Of a stretch of DNA of 40,325 nucleotides, positions 1 through 8,346 are shown piece after piece (within the stretch, counting starts at the first letter, position 1; each line of letters opens with the position of its first letter). A model generated the notes under the pieces. The model had not been told where the DNA came from. It saw only the letters and a list, made by a program, of their open reading frames with translations, and made no database searches. This DNA is from Clostridia bacterium BRH_c25 (GTDB taxonomy: Bacteria > Bacillota_A > Clostridia > Lutisporales > Lutisporaceae), in assembly GCA_001515955.1 (NCBI GenBank), contig LOES01000203.1, positions 1 through 40,325 on the forward strand, written 5' to 3'. The position numbers and the translations under genes were made by a program.

Positions 1-69
1 TAGCTCAGCTGGGAGAGCATCTGCCTTACAAGCAGAGGGTCATAGGTTCGAGCCCTATTGTCCCCACCA
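1..69 (+). tRNA. tRNA-Val (TAC), 5' end outside the window
   Basis: The anticodon arm is TCTGC-CTTACAA-GCAGA, which gives anticodon TAC (valine). The T arm with GGTTCGAGCC and an encoded CCA end at 67-69 are intact. The first seven bases of the acceptor stem lie before the window; the 3' strand GTCCCCA predicts a 5' strand near GGGGAC. It is the first visible member of a Val-Asp-Thr cluster. Confidence 0.95.
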
Positions 70-70
70 A

Positions 71-218
71 CTTTTTACGTAGCGCAGCGGAGTAAAAAGA
101 CCAACATTCATTAATTTGCGCCGCAGCATATGCGGAGGCAATTTGACCCACAGAGCAACGTGGAGGAAAAAAGACCAACATTCCTTAATTTGATGCGTAG
201 CACCGCGGAGTAACATCA
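71..218 (+). repeat. Four related hairpin modules plus a 25-bp direct repeat in the tRNA spacer
   Basis: The spacer contains four short modules with a shared core resembling GTAGCrCnGCGGAG, at about 71-99, 116-141, 147-167 and 191-218. Each is flanked by its own complementary arms, for example CTTTTTAC (71-78) with GTAAAAAG (92-99), CCGCA with TGCGG in the second, CCAC with GTGG in the third, and TGATG with CATCA in the fourth. The stretches at 94-118 and 168-192 are a 25-bp direct repeat with one mismatch. The arms differ while the core is kept, which suggests compensatory change in a folded repeat family. Function is unknown. Confidence 0.6.
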
Positions 219-226
219 TTTAACAT

Positions 227-255
227 TTGACAATCAGCAGGGTTTTTAATATAAT
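227..255 (+). promoter_or_regulatory. Consensus promoter for tRNA-Asp/tRNA-Thr
   Basis: TTGACA (227-232) and TATAAT (250-255) are separated by 17 bp, a perfect vegetative promoter about 30 bp upstream of tRNA-Asp. An inverted repeat, CAATCAGCA (231-239) and TGCTGATTG (262-270), starts at the end of the -35 box and encloses the -10. It may be a regulatory site or an early-transcript hairpin. Confidence 0.85.
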
Positions 256-284
256 AGATATTGCTGATTGAGAAAAACAAACAT

Positions 285-361
285 GGCCCAGTAGTTCAGT
301 TGGTTAGAATGCCAGCCTGTCACGCTGGAGGTCGACGGTTCGAGCCCGTTCTGGGTCGCCA
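285..361 (+). tRNA. tRNA-Asp (GTC)
   Basis: The acceptor stem GGCCCAG pairs with CTGGGTC, with one G-T pair. The anticodon arm CCAGC-CTGTCAC-GCTGG gives anticodon GTC (aspartate). The discriminator base is G and CCA is encoded at 359-361. The length is 77 nt. Confidence 0.97.
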
Positions 362-373
362 TTTTTTAAAATC

Positions 374-449
374 GCTGGTGTAGCTCAATTGGTAGAGCAG
401 CTGACTTGTAATCAGCAGGTCGCGGGTTCGAGTCCCATCACCAGCTCCA
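374..449 (+). tRNA. tRNA-Thr (TGT), integration site of the downstream island
   Basis: The acceptor stem GCTGGTG (374-380) pairs with CACCAGC (439-445). The anticodon arm GCTGA-CTTGTAA-TCAGC gives anticodon TGT (threonine). CCA is encoded at 447-449 and the length is 76 nt. The last 28 bases plus two following Ts recur exactly at 10423-10452, so this gene appears to have been the attachment site of a 10-kb island that left an intact tRNA on the left side. Confidence 0.97.
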
Positions 450-451
450 TT
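422..451 (+). repeat. attL-like direct repeat (tRNA-Thr 3' end)
   Basis: Thirty bases starting GCGGGTTCGAGTCCC and ending CCAGCTCCATT are identical to 10423-10452. The flanking bases differ (C versus T before, A versus T after), so the repeat limits are exact. It covers the T arm, acceptor 3' strand and CCA of tRNA-Thr. Confidence 0.85.
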
Positions 452-462
452 AAAGAAGATTT

Positions 463-491
463 GCATTGCGATTTGTGCAATGCTTTTTTTT
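463..491 (+). terminator. Terminator after tRNA-Thr, island side
   Basis: GCATTGC (463-469) pairs with GCAATGC (477-483) and is followed by eight Ts. It lies just inside the left island end and would stop tRNA transcription from entering the island. Confidence 0.8.
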
Positions 492-552
492 ATATAACAT
501 TCTACAAAGCAGAAAAAAATGTGCTGTAATATGCATCATATTGTATATATGC

Positions 553-590
553 AAACAGATACCGAAGAAAAAGCGGTATCTGTTTATTTT
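553..590 (+). terminator. Second terminator at the island left end
   Basis: A 12-bp perfect stem, AAACAGATACCG (553-564) with CGGTATCTGTTT (574-585), is followed by a T-rich tail. Between here and the regulator promoter there is no gene. A further 10-bp hairpin, AACTGAAATA (729-738) with TATTTCAGTT (745-754), is the only other structure I see there. Confidence 0.75.
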
Positions 591-774
591 TACTTGTAGC
601 CTTAAATAGTTTCTATACTTATTTGCAGCAGCTGTTTTGACTTCGGGAAGAAAATGAGATTATATATCCAGCATATTCATATACTTGAATGAACAAGCAT
701 TTCTTGTACAATCATCGGATGCTCGTCGAACTGAAATAAGACAGTATTTCAGTTTTCTATACAATTAGAAAGAA

Positions 775-803
775 TTGACATATAACATATAGTATGATAT
801 AAC
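775..803 (+). promoter_or_regulatory. Promoter of the GntR regulator gene
   Basis: TTGACA (775-780) and TATAAC (798-803) are 17 bp apart, close to consensus. The predicted start of transcription, about 810, falls inside the palindrome at 804-833. This supports the downstream GTG start of the regulator and an autoregulatory arrangement. Confidence 0.7.
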
Positions 804-833
804 AATATATAACAATATATGTTGTTATATATT
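804..833. promoter_or_regulatory. Perfect 12-bp inverted repeat, probable GntR operator
   Basis: AATATATAACAA (804-815) and TTGTTATATATT (822-833) form a perfect inverted repeat with a 6-bp spacer. It abuts the -10 box and covers the likely transcription start. Palindromes of this kind are typical binding sites of dimeric GntR/HutC regulators, so autorepression by the next gene is the simplest reading. I did not find a second good copy upstream of the transporter gene at 2136. Confidence 0.6.
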
Positions 834-851
834 ATTACGGATGCTAAGGCG

Positions 852-1595
852 GTGATTAAAGTAGTTGATAAAAACTCCTCAGTCCCTATGTATGAACAAA
901 TAGTTCAGATTCTAAAGAAGGAAATTCTCCAGAGAAAATATGGTGAGTCAGGCTGTATAGGGACACACACCGAGCTCACTCAACGCTTTGGCGTAAGCTT
1001 AATTACTATAAAGAAAGCGATTGGGTTATTGGCCGATGAGAGCTTAGTTATCATTAAGCAGGGTAAAGGGACATTTGTTAAAAATGCTGTGCTTAATGAT
1101 AGGCTAGACAGGTTGACCGGTATCTCAAACATCATGTCAGAGACTAATATAACCCCCACTGTTTTGGTTAAAACTATGCGAAAAATTGAAACACCGTCAT
1201 ATTTTGAGAAATCAGTTAAATCAGCGCTAGGAAAGGAGTGTTACTATATCGCTAGAGCGCATATGATTGATAATGTTGTTGCTGGATATGCAAAGCTCTA
1301 TTTGCCTTTAGAATATGGATTACAGCTTTCTCCAAAAGACATTGAAACAAATACGATCTATCAGATTTATCAAAACAAATTGGGGGTTCCTCTGGGGAAA
1401 GGCGTTCAACACATAAGAGCTTCCAAGGCGGATAAGGCTCTTGCTGAGGTGCTTAATGTTAAGCTAGATACACCTTTGCTTTTTATTCAGAGAGAATCGT
1501 ATGGCACTGACAAGCAGTTGATCGAATTTATGGAGCTTTATTTTGAATATACCCAATATGCATTCAAGATTGAGCTCGATTTAAGTGCATTCTAG
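852..1595 (+). CDS. GntR/HutC-family transcriptional regulator
   Basis: The protein is about 247 residues with a GntR-type winged helix at the N-terminus (VPMYEQIVQILKKEIL, then a segment ending GKGTFV). A C-terminal UTRA-type ligand domain follows, with RAHMIDN in mid-protein and a final strand carrying FIQRES. HutC-subfamily regulators release DNA when a small molecule, often the operon substrate, binds this domain. I chose GTG at 852 rather than the ATG at 819 because the earlier start lies inside the palindrome and close to the predicted transcription start. The family N-terminus (IKVVDKNSSVPMYEQI) also fits. As the first gene of the island it probably controls the transporter and catabolic genes downstream. 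Its ligand is unknown. Confidence 0.88.
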   Translation: MIKVVDKNSSVPMYEQIVQILKKEILQRKYGESGCIGTHTELTQRFGVSLITIKKAIGLLADESLVIIKQGKGTFVKNAVLNDRLDRLTGISNIMSETNITPTVLVKTMRKIETPSYFEKSVKSALGKECYYIARAHMIDNVVAGYAKLYLPLEYGLQLSPKDIETNTIYQIYQNKLGVPLGKGVQHIRASKADKALAEVLNVKLDTPLLFIQRESYGTDKQLIEFMELYFEYTQYAFKIELDLSAF

Positions 1596-2135
1596 CAAGA
1601 AGAATGCATGTGCTTCCTGTTATGCCCGTATTCGGGTGTTCTAGGTTTCATAGCCTATGGGTGGACAAGCTTTCAGTAAATACCATAGGTACAACAAAGA
1701 AAAAACCTGGGGTGCTATTACAAAGAACAGCACTATCCCAAGTTACAAAAGAATAAAAAAACTTACATAACCATTGTATCAAAAAAGAAAAGAATTTTGT
1801 TGAATTTTTTCCAATTTATGAGTGATAAAAAAACAGTCCATGAAGCTATTTAAATTATAGATAAAATAATACTTCTAAGTGAGAGCAAATCTATCCTATA
1901 GAAAAGACCGACGATTGATGCAGATATAGTTATTAAAGACAAAGAATATTTATAGAAGGTGAAATGATTTAAGACTCTATAGTATAAATAATTTACTTTC
2001 ATCAAGCAAACGTAAATAGGGGGAGTATGATTTTAAGTCACAATTTAAGGTGGAAATGCTCTTAACACACAGTCTATAAGTATAAAAACTGAATAGTATC
2101 AAAGAATTTAATGAAAATTTGAGGAGTGAGAATTA
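1596..2135 (+). other. 540-bp spacer between regulator and transporter, with a possible mini-ORF
   Basis: No long ORF is present. Weak hairpins occur just after the regulator (CCCG-TATT-CGGG near 1626, and CCTATGG 1654-1660 against CCATAGG 1683-1689). A strong Shine-Dalgarno (AGGGGGAG) precedes a 12-codon ORF at 2027-2065, which could be a leader peptide or chance. The promoter of the transporter operon should lie here, but I see no consensus pair I would commit to. Confidence 0.4.
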
Positions 2136-3668
2136 ATGAAAAAAATCCTTAGCCTTAGTTTGACACTTATAATGATAGCGACCCTTTTGCTTGCATGTGC
2201 ACCCAAAGAAGAATCAAAACCGGATGCTTCAGCAAAACCAGACACACAAGATACCGTTATCGTTGCAAACAGACGTGAGCCAAAGACATTAAATCCACAT
2301 GCTTCAAACGATACAGGTACTGCGTTTGTTACACAGCTTATGTATGATACTCTAATAACCTTTGATAAAGACATGCAGTTTCAACCTAACCTTGCTACAA
2401 AGTGGGAAAAGGTTAATGATACCTTATATCGTTTTGAACTTAGAAAAGACGTAGTTTTCCACAATGGTGATAAGTTCACCGCACAGGATGTCCTTAATAC
2501 ATTTGAATTGGCAGGGAAGGCGCCTGCAAGCGCTTCAACACTTGGAGTAATTGATATAGGGGCATCAAAGGCTGTAGGCGACTATACGGTTGAACTTGCT
2601 TTGTCAAAACCATATGCTCCATTTTTAAATGTAATGGCTCTTTCAATCTCTGCAATTGTCAACAAAAAGGCAATCGAAGAAGCAGGTGATAAATATAATG
2701 AGAATCCAGTCGGAACAGGGCCTTTTAGCTATAAGAGCTGGAAAACTGGAGACATGATGGAACTTACGGCTTTTGATAAATATTGGGGGCAAAAGGCAAA
2801 TTTCGATAATCTTATTATAAGGCTTATTCCAGAAGCAACAACAAGAGCAATAGAGGTTGAAACAGGCGGAGTTGATATGGCATTAGGAATTGTAGATAAC
2901 GATGCTAAGAAATTCAGAGATAATCCTAATGTTTCGACAATATCTTCAAATATATTAAATACTTCATATCTTTCATTCAATTGTTCAAAAGAGCCATTTA
3001 ATAATACAAAGGTCCGTCAAGCTATTACGCATGCTATTGATGCTGCAACAATTGTTAATAACTCAACTTTTGGGCTAGCAGAACAATCATTCTCAGTAAT
3101 AGCACCGGGTGTTTTCGGTTATCATAACCCGGGAGTTAAGTTTGAGTACAATGTTGATAAGGCAAAAGCATTGTTAACAGAAGCAGGATATCCAGATGGA
3201 TTTAAAACAACGCTTACAGTGAACGGCGATGCTATGGCAGCAGAAATGATCCAAAATATGTTAAAGCAAATTGGCATTACAGTCGAAATAAAATCGGTTG
3301 ACTTTGCAAATTGGCTTGATGCACTTGTAAACGGAAAACAAGAAATGTACATAGGTGGATGGACAGTTCCATCAGCTGATGCAGCAGAAGGGTTAGAGGC
3401 TTTTCATTCTGCAAACCATGGCTCCGGTGGTAACCGCTCATTCTATACAAACCATGAATTAGACGGGATTCTTGAGGCTGCAGCTTCTGAGTTAGATTCA
3501 GCAAAGAGGTTGGAACTTTATAAACAAGCTCAGGAAATGATTGCAAATGAAGCTGTTTATGTCAACTTTAAAGTTGGACAAACTCATGTAGTAACGAAGC
3601 CAAACATTGAGAATGTTTATGTTATGCCTACACAAGACATTAAGCTTTGGCTGCTCTCTTTCAAATAA
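2136..3668 (+). CDS. ABC transporter substrate-binding lipoprotein (DppA/OppA family)
   Basis: This is a 510-residue extracytoplasmic solute-binding protein of family 5 (SBP_bac_5). It opens with a lipoprotein signal peptide whose lipobox LLAC puts the lipidated cysteine at residue 21. The family pattern follows: REPKTLNPH near the mature N-terminus, LATKWEK, FHNGDKFTAQDV and VRQAITHAID. The size is typical. Family members bind di- or oligopeptides, nickel, opines or other small polar molecules, so the ligand cannot be read from sequence. The start is backed by GAGGAGTGAG seven bases upstream. It begins the transporter operon and is followed by a hairpin that may protect its message, giving more binding protein than permease. 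Linked amidase genes suggest an amide-containing ligand. Confidence 0.92.
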   Translation: MKKILSLSLTLIMIATLLLACAPKEESKPDASAKPDTQDTVIVANRREPKTLNPHASNDTGTAFVTQLMYDTLITFDKDMQFQPNLATKWEKVNDTLYRFELRKDVVFHNGDKFTAQDVLNTFELAGKAPASASTLGVIDIGASKAVGDYTVELALSKPYAPFLNVMALSISAIVNKKAIEEAGDKYNENPVGTGPFSYKSWKTGDMMELTAFDKYWGQKANFDNLIIRLIPEATTRAIEVETGGVDMALGIVDNDAKKFRDNPNVSTISSNILNTSYLSFNCSKEPFNNTKVRQAITHAIDAATIVNNSTFGLAEQSFSVIAPGVFGYHNPGVKFEYNVDKAKALLTEAGYPDGFKTTLTVNGDAMAAEMIQNMLKQIGITVEIKSVDFANWLDALVNGKQEMYIGGWTVPSADAAEGLEAFHSANHGSGGNRSFYTNHELDGILEAAASELDSAKRLELYKQAQEMIANEAVYVNFKVGQTHVVTKPNIENVYVMPTQDIKLWLLSFK

Positions 3669-3678
3669 TATAGCTGTA

Positions 3679-3712
3679 AAAGTGGGGATTTAGTAAAGTG
3701 AATCCCCACTTT
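3679..3712 (+). terminator. Intra-operon hairpin between binding protein and permease
   Basis: A perfect 12-bp stem, AAAGTGGGGATT (3679-3690) with AATCCCCACTTT (3701-3712), has a 10-base loop and only a weak T tail (ATTAAAATC). It is better read as a partial terminator or mRNA-stabilising element than a full stop, since the permease genes follow 32 bp later with no obvious new promoter. Confidence 0.6.
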
Positions 3713-3743
3713 ATTAAAATCTGATAAGCAAGGGAGACAAAAC

Positions 3744-4709
3744 ATGCTTACATATATTTTACGACGTTTATTGATGATGTTGCCGGTCGTAGTGGGAGTT
3801 GTATTCATTGTTTTTGCAATACTCCAACTAACACCAACAGACCCAATTAGAACAGTCTTGGGAGACATGGCGACTCAAGAAGAAGTAGATATGATGAGAG
3901 AGGAAATGGGATTAAATGATCCATTTTTTACACAATTCTATAATTATGTAAAAAACATTGTGACAAAAGGCGACTTTGGGGTTTCATATATTAATAGAAA
4001 ACCTGTTACATCTGAAATTATATCACGGTTTCCTACAACATTATCTCTCGCATTAATGAGTATTTTGCTTGCTGCAGCAATAGGTATCCCTTCAGGTATT
4101 ATCTCAGCTACCCGGCAATACTCCCTGTTCGATAATGGTGTCACGCTTTTTTCGCTGATAAGTCTTGCAATGCCTAGTTTTTGGCTGGGGCTTATGTTGA
4201 TTATTATTTTCTCCCTCAACCTGCGATTGCTTCCTGCATCCGGCTTTTACGGACCACAATATTGGATAATGCCGGTCATTACAATAGGAACGGGTTGTGC
4301 TGCCGGGATAATGAGAACAACACGCTCAAGTATGCTTGAGGTTATTAGGCAAGATTATATAAGAACAGCAAGGGCAAAAGGTCAAAAGGAGAGTATAGTA
4401 ATCAGAAGGCATGCCTTAGGAAACGCAATTATACCTGTTATTACAATTATGGGACTTCAATTTGGCAGGCAACTGGGAGGAGCAGTACTGGTGGAAACAA
4501 TATTTGCAATACCGGGGTTAGGAAAGCTCCTTGTGGATGCTACGGCTACAAAGGATATACCGGTTATACAGGGTGGGGTCTTATTCATGGCCATTGTTTT
4601 TAGCTTTATAAATCTTTTTGTAGACATTCTTTACGGTTTTATTGATCCAAGAATAAGTACGATGTATAGAATGAAAAAAGCAAAAAAGGTAGGTGCAGCA
4701 AATGAGTAG
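3744..4709 (+). CDS. ABC transporter permease, DppB type
   Basis: The protein has 321 residues and the first-permease architecture of peptide/nickel importers. An N-terminal membrane helix (about residues 8-30) is followed by a periplasmic-side loop with TPTDPIRTVLG. Five more helices surround the EAA coupling loop, seen as DYIRTARAKGQ with the conserved glycine, which docks on the ATPases. The end carries the usual FVDILYGFIDPRI pattern. It should pair with the next gene as the membrane heterodimer. The start has GGGAG nine bases upstream. Its 3' end overlaps the next gene by 8 bp, which implies translational coupling. Confidence 0.93.
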   Translation: MLTYILRRLLMMLPVVVGVVFIVFAILQLTPTDPIRTVLGDMATQEEVDMMREEMGLNDPFFTQFYNYVKNIVTKGDFGVSYINRKPVTSEIISRFPTTLSLALMSILLAAAIGIPSGIISATRQYSLFDNGVTLFSLISLAMPSFWLGLMLIIIFSLNLRLLPASGFYGPQYWIMPVITIGTGCAAGIMRTTRSSMLEVIRQDYIRTARAKGQKESIVIRRHALGNAIIPVITIMGLQFGRQLGGAVLVETIFAIPGLGKLLVDATATKDIPVIQGGVLFMAIVFSFINLFVDILYGFIDPRISTMYRMKKAKKVGAANE

Positions 4710-5580
4710 TAATCCAACGACACAACTGCCTTATAGGAAAAAAAGCTTATGGATGAATGCATGGAAGCGACTTACCAAAAACAGAATGGCTATGCTGGGG
4801 TTAGGTATAATTTCACTATTTATTTTTGCAGCTATATTTGCAGATTATATCGCACCTTATAGATATGACGAACAGCATTTAGATAAAATATTCCAATTTC
4901 CAAATAAAGAGTTTTTACTGGGAACAGACCAAAACGGCAGAGATATATTAAGCCGTATTATATATGGCGCTAGAATTTCTTTACAAGTGGGCTTTATATC
5001 AGTTGCCATTTCAGCTGTACTCGGGTGTGGGTTAGGTTCGGTTGCCGGATATTATGGTGATAAGATTGACAATGTAATAATGCGAGTAATGGATGTTTTA
5101 ATGGCAATCCCGAATGTATTGCTTGCAATTGTAATTGCGACAACACTTGGCCCTGGCTTGCAAAATCTGATGATAGCTGTTGGTATTAGTTCAGTACCAT
5201 CCTTTGCCAGGCTTATTCGTGCATCCATTCTTTCGGTAAAAGGGCAGGAATTTGTTGAAGCAGCAAGGCTTGTAGGATGTTCAGATGCCAGGATTATTTT
5301 CAGACATTTAATTCCAAATGTTCTTGCGCCTATTATTGTTCAAATAACATTAAGCATGGCTCTTTCAATATTAGCTGCTTCAACACTTAGCTTTCTTGGG
5401 TTAGGCATTCAGCCGCCTATTCCGGAATGGGGCGCAATGCTATCATCCGGCAGGATGTATATAATGGACTATTGGTACCTTGTTACCTTTCCAGGTATTG
5501 CAATTGCTATTATAATATTAGCGCTCAACCTTTTAGGTGATGGGCTTCGTGATGCTCTCGACCCACGCATGAAGAAATAG
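4702..5580 (+). CDS. ABC transporter permease, DppC type
   Basis: This second permease (292 residues) begins with the family segment around [13 protein letters not shown] and a first helix near residues 28-48. It shows the DppC hallmark [17 protein letters not shown] before the transmembrane domain. The coupling loop is [13 protein letters not shown], and the end is [15 protein letters not shown] chose ATG at 4702 over a GTG at 4693 because AAGGTAGGTG lies at proper distance only from the ATG. It overlaps the preceding gene by 8 bp and is followed 14 bp later by the first ATPase gene. Confidence 0.93.
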   Translation: MSSNPTTQLPYRKKSLWMNAWKRLTKNRMAMLGLGIISLFIFAAIFADYIAPYRYDEQHLDKIFQFPNKEFLLGTDQNGRDILSRIIYGARISLQVGFISVAISAVLGCGLGSVAGYYGDKIDNVIMRVMDVLMAIPNVLLAIVIATTLGPGLQNLMIAVGISSVPSFARLIRASILSVKGQEFVEAARLVGCSDARIIFRHLIPNVLAPIIVQITLSMALSILAASTLSFLGLGIQPPIPEWGAMLSSGRMYIMDYWYLVTFPGIAIAIIILALNLLGDGLRDALDPRMKK

Positions 5581-5594
5581 ACGGAGGCGAAAGA

Positions 5595-6563
5595 ATGGAT
5601 AAAATATTAAAGATTAGTAATCTTAAAATTCAATATTGCACCGATGATGCTGTTGTTTATGCGGTAAATGGAGTTAATCTGGAGCTTGAGCGTGGCAAGA
5701 GCTTAGGTTTGGTTGGTGAGACAGGAGCAGGCAAAACAACGACAGCTTTGGGAATTATGAATTTATTGCCGGATCCACAGGGCAAATACATAGATGGAAA
5801 AATCTATTTTAATGGTGAGGATATTATTAAGCAAAGTATTCAGACAATGCGAAAAATTAGAGGTAATAAAATCTCAATGATTTTTCAAGACCCAATGACA
5901 AGCTTGAACCCAATTATGACAGTGGGTGACCAAGTTTCAGAGGTGATAAGACTTCACCAGAAGGTTTCAAGGTCAGAGGCTACAATTAAATCTCAGCAGA
6001 TGTTGGAACTTGTCGGTATTCCTGGTGAGAGATACAGTGAATATCCACATCAATTTTCAGGCGGAATGAAGCAGCGTGTTGTTATAGCTATTGCCCTTGC
6101 GTGTAATCCAGAGCTATTAATTGCTGATGAGCCAACAACAGCACTTGACGTGACAATTCAAGCACAAGTACTGGAACTTATGGAAAAGCTGAAAAAGGAG
6201 TTTAATACTTCACTAATAATGATAACTCACGATCTGGGCGTTGTTGCAGAGATGTGTGATAAGGTTGCGATTATGTATTGTGGAGAAATAGTTGAATATG
6301 GAACACTTAGAGATATTTATAAAGGCGCGCAGCATCCATATACTATAGGTCTTTTTGAGTCAATTCCTGATCTTGATACAAAGGTTTCCCGGCTTAAACC
6401 AATACGAGGGCTCGTTCCCGACCCGTCGGAGTTGCCACCTACTTGTAAATTTGCTAACAGATGTTCAAAAGTAACCGAGGAGTGCACAAAAGCAGATCCG
6501 CTGGTTATCAATGTTGGTGGGATACACACTGTAAAATGTCATTACGCAAAGGTGGTGGACTAA
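5595..6563 (+). CDS. ABC transporter ATP-binding protein, DppD type
   Basis: The protein has 322 residues. It shows Walker [11 protein letters not shown] (near residue 42), a Q-loop in [12 protein letters not shown], the signature FSGGMKQRV, Walker [13 protein letters not shown] and the switch histidine in MITHDLG. The C-terminal oligopeptide-transporter extension has cysteines in [16 protein letters not shown], a region that in some relatives binds an iron-sulfur cluster. It forms one half of the ATPase heterodimer with the next gene. The start follows GGAGG at good spacing and the stop abuts the ATG of the next gene. Confidence 0.94.
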   Translation: MDKILKISNLKIQYCTDDAVVYAVNGVNLELERGKSLGLVGETGAGKTTTALGIMNLLPDPQGKYIDGKIYFNGEDIIKQSIQTMRKIRGNKISMIFQDPMTSLNPIMTVGDQVSEVIRLHQKVSRSEATIKSQQMLELVGIPGERYSEYPHQFSGGMKQRVVIAIALACNPELLIADEPTTALDVTIQAQVLELMEKLKKEFNTSLIMITHDLGVVAEMCDKVAIMYCGEIVEYGTLRDIYKGAQHPYTIGLFESIPDLDTKVSRLKPIRGLVPDPSELPPTCKFANRCSKVTEECTKADPLVINVGGIHTVKCHYAKVVD

Positions 6564-7526
6564 ATGAATACAATGATAGAGGTAAAGGAGCTAAAAAAGT
6601 ATTTCAAGACACCTAAAGGACTGCTCCACGCTGTAGATGGCATAAATTTTAAGATAGAGAGGGGAAAAACCCTTGGTATAGTTGGAGAATCAGGATGTGG
6701 GAAATCTACACTGGGAAGAGTTATATTGCAGCTTCTTGAACCTACCGGCGGAGAAATATTTTTTGAAGGGAAAAATATTACAGACATAAACAAATCTACT
6801 CTAAAAAAAGTTAGAAAAGACATGCAGATGATATTTCAAGATCCTTTTTCATCCCTCAATCCTCGCATGACTGTGTCTGAAATTATTTCAGAGCCCATGT
6901 ATATCTATAAGACGTGCAAAAACACCAGAGAAGTGGGAGAGAAGGTAATTGAACTTATGGACACAGTAGGTTTGGTTCGTCGCCTTGAAAACACATATCC
7001 TCACGAGCTCGACGGAGGAAGAAGGCAGCGTATAGGAATTGCCAGAGCTCTTGCACTAAGCCCTAAATTCATTGTATGTGATGAGCCTGTGTCTTCGCTA
7101 GATGTGTCAATTCAAGCTCAAATTTTAAACTTGATGATGGATTTACAGGACGAAAAAGAGCTGACATATATGTTCATAACTCATAATTTATCTGTCGTTA
7201 AGCATATTTCAGATGATATCGGGGTTATGTATCTTGGTAACATGGTTGAAAAGTGTTCATCAGATACTTTGTTTAAAAGAAACTATCATCCATATACAAA
7301 AGCACTTTTATCGGCAATTCCAAAAATAAATATTGATGTGCCTAGAAACCGTATTTTACTTAAGGGTGAAATTTCATCACCAATCAATCCAAAACCAGGT
7401 TGCCGCTTTGTGCCACGCTGTATATATGCTAAGCCCGAATGCTACAATAAGCAGCCGGAGCTTTTAGAAATAGATCAAGACCACTTTGTCGCATGCCACT
7501 TAGTTCGTGAAATCAATAATATATAG
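6564..7526 (+). CDS. ABC transporter ATP-binding protein, DppF type
   Basis: This is the second ATPase subunit, 320 residues. It has Walker A GESGCGKST, Q-loop MIFQDPFSSLNP, Walker B FIVCDEPVSSLD and switch FITHN. A C-terminal extension carries cysteines in CRFVPRCIYAKPEC. The signature motif reads LDGGRRQRIG rather than the common SGGQRQR. The change of serine to aspartate in the ATP-contacting motif is notable, but I believe such variants occur in this subfamily. AAGGTGG precedes the ATG, which directly follows the previous stop codon, so the two ATPases are translationally coupled. The enzyme genes follow after 11 bp. Confidence 0.92.
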   Translation: MNTMIEVKELKKYFKTPKGLLHAVDGINFKIERGKTLGIVGESGCGKSTLGRVILQLLEPTGGEIFFEGKNITDINKSTLKKVRKDMQMIFQDPFSSLNPRMTVSEIISEPMYIYKTCKNTREVGEKVIELMDTVGLVRRLENTYPHELDGGRRQRIGIARALALSPKFIVCDEPVSSLDVSIQAQILNLMMDLQDEKELTYMFITHNLSVVKHISDDIGVMYLGNMVEKCSSDTLFKRNYHPYTKALLSAIPKINIDVPRNRILLKGEISSPINPKPGCRFVPRCIYAKPECYNKQPELLEIDQDHFVACHLVREINNI

Positions 7527-7537
7527 AGGTGAGTTAT

Positions 7538-8341
7538 ATGATTTTTGATGCACATGCACACTATGGGGATAGAGATTTGATGGAAAGAGTGACAACTGAA
7601 AGCCCTCTAAGGGATACGTTTCCCTGTTATCAAACCATTCAGTTTGAGCATATGAACGACTATGACAACTATATGCGGGAGCAGGGGCAGAGTAGAATTG
7701 CTTACATTCCGTTTGTTTTTAGAGAGCTGACGAAGACCGAGGAAAACCGAAAAATATTGGAATATTCAGGAAATAGAAGCTTTATTTATCCGTATGCCTT
7801 GTTAGATGAGGAAAACATAACCTTTGTCAGAGATCATCACAAGGATATTGTTGGAGTTAAAGAGCATTTAGTTATGCACGAAACTGCTCTCAACGATAGG
7901 CGTGTGGCGATATTTGAGGATATAAACAGATATAACCTGAATATTCTTTTGCATACAAGGGCAAATGTTCGAGTTGAATATATAAAAAGTATTCTCAAGC
8001 TTTTTCCTCATGTGAAAATTCATGTTGCTCATTTGGGCAGAGCAACTGCCGACAATTTGCAATTCATATATCATATTCTAGAGAGCTTTAGGCCATATGA
8101 AAATGTCTTTTTTGATACTTCAACAATAAGACAGACAGAGGTTTTAGAACATGCGGTCAAAATAGTTGGGAGAGGGAGAGTTTTATATGGTTCCGATTTT
8201 CCGTTTTTTATGGATGAAGATGGTGAAGAGAACATAGTCAAGGCTCAAATTGATCATGTATTAAATGCAAAGCTTACTGAACCTGACAGAGAGCATATTT
8301 TCCAGAAAAACTTTGAAAGTTTGATTAAGAAAGGTGGCTAA
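7538..8341 (+). CDS. Amidohydrolase family 2 protein (TIM-barrel metal-dependent hydrolase)
   Basis: The protein has 267 residues. The first strand carries the metal motif DAHAHYGD (residues 4-11). VKEHL follows, then HVAHLGR after the middle strands, and LYGSDFPF with the catalytic aspartate near the end. This is the amidohydrolase-2 pattern, whose members hydrolyse amides or lactones or decarboxylate small acids. I chose ATG at 7538 because GAGGTGAG lies just upstream. The GTG at 7529 is part of that ribosome site. It lies between the ABC genes and the creatininase-like gene, so it probably works on the imported compound or on the product of its neighbour. The substrate is unknown. Confidence 0.82.
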   Translation: MIFDAHAHYGDRDLMERVTTESPLRDTFPCYQTIQFEHMNDYDNYMREQGQSRIAYIPFVFRELTKTEENRKILEYSGNRSFIYPYALLDEENITFVRDHHKDIVGVKEHLVMHETALNDRRVAIFEDINRYNLNILLHTRANVRVEYIKSILKLFPHVKIHVAHLGRATADNLQFIYHILESFRPYENVFFDTSTIRQTEVLEHAVKIVGRGRVLYGSDFPFFMDEDGEENIVKAQIDHVLNAKLTEPDREHIFQKNFESLIKKGG

Positions 8342-8346
8342 GTACA

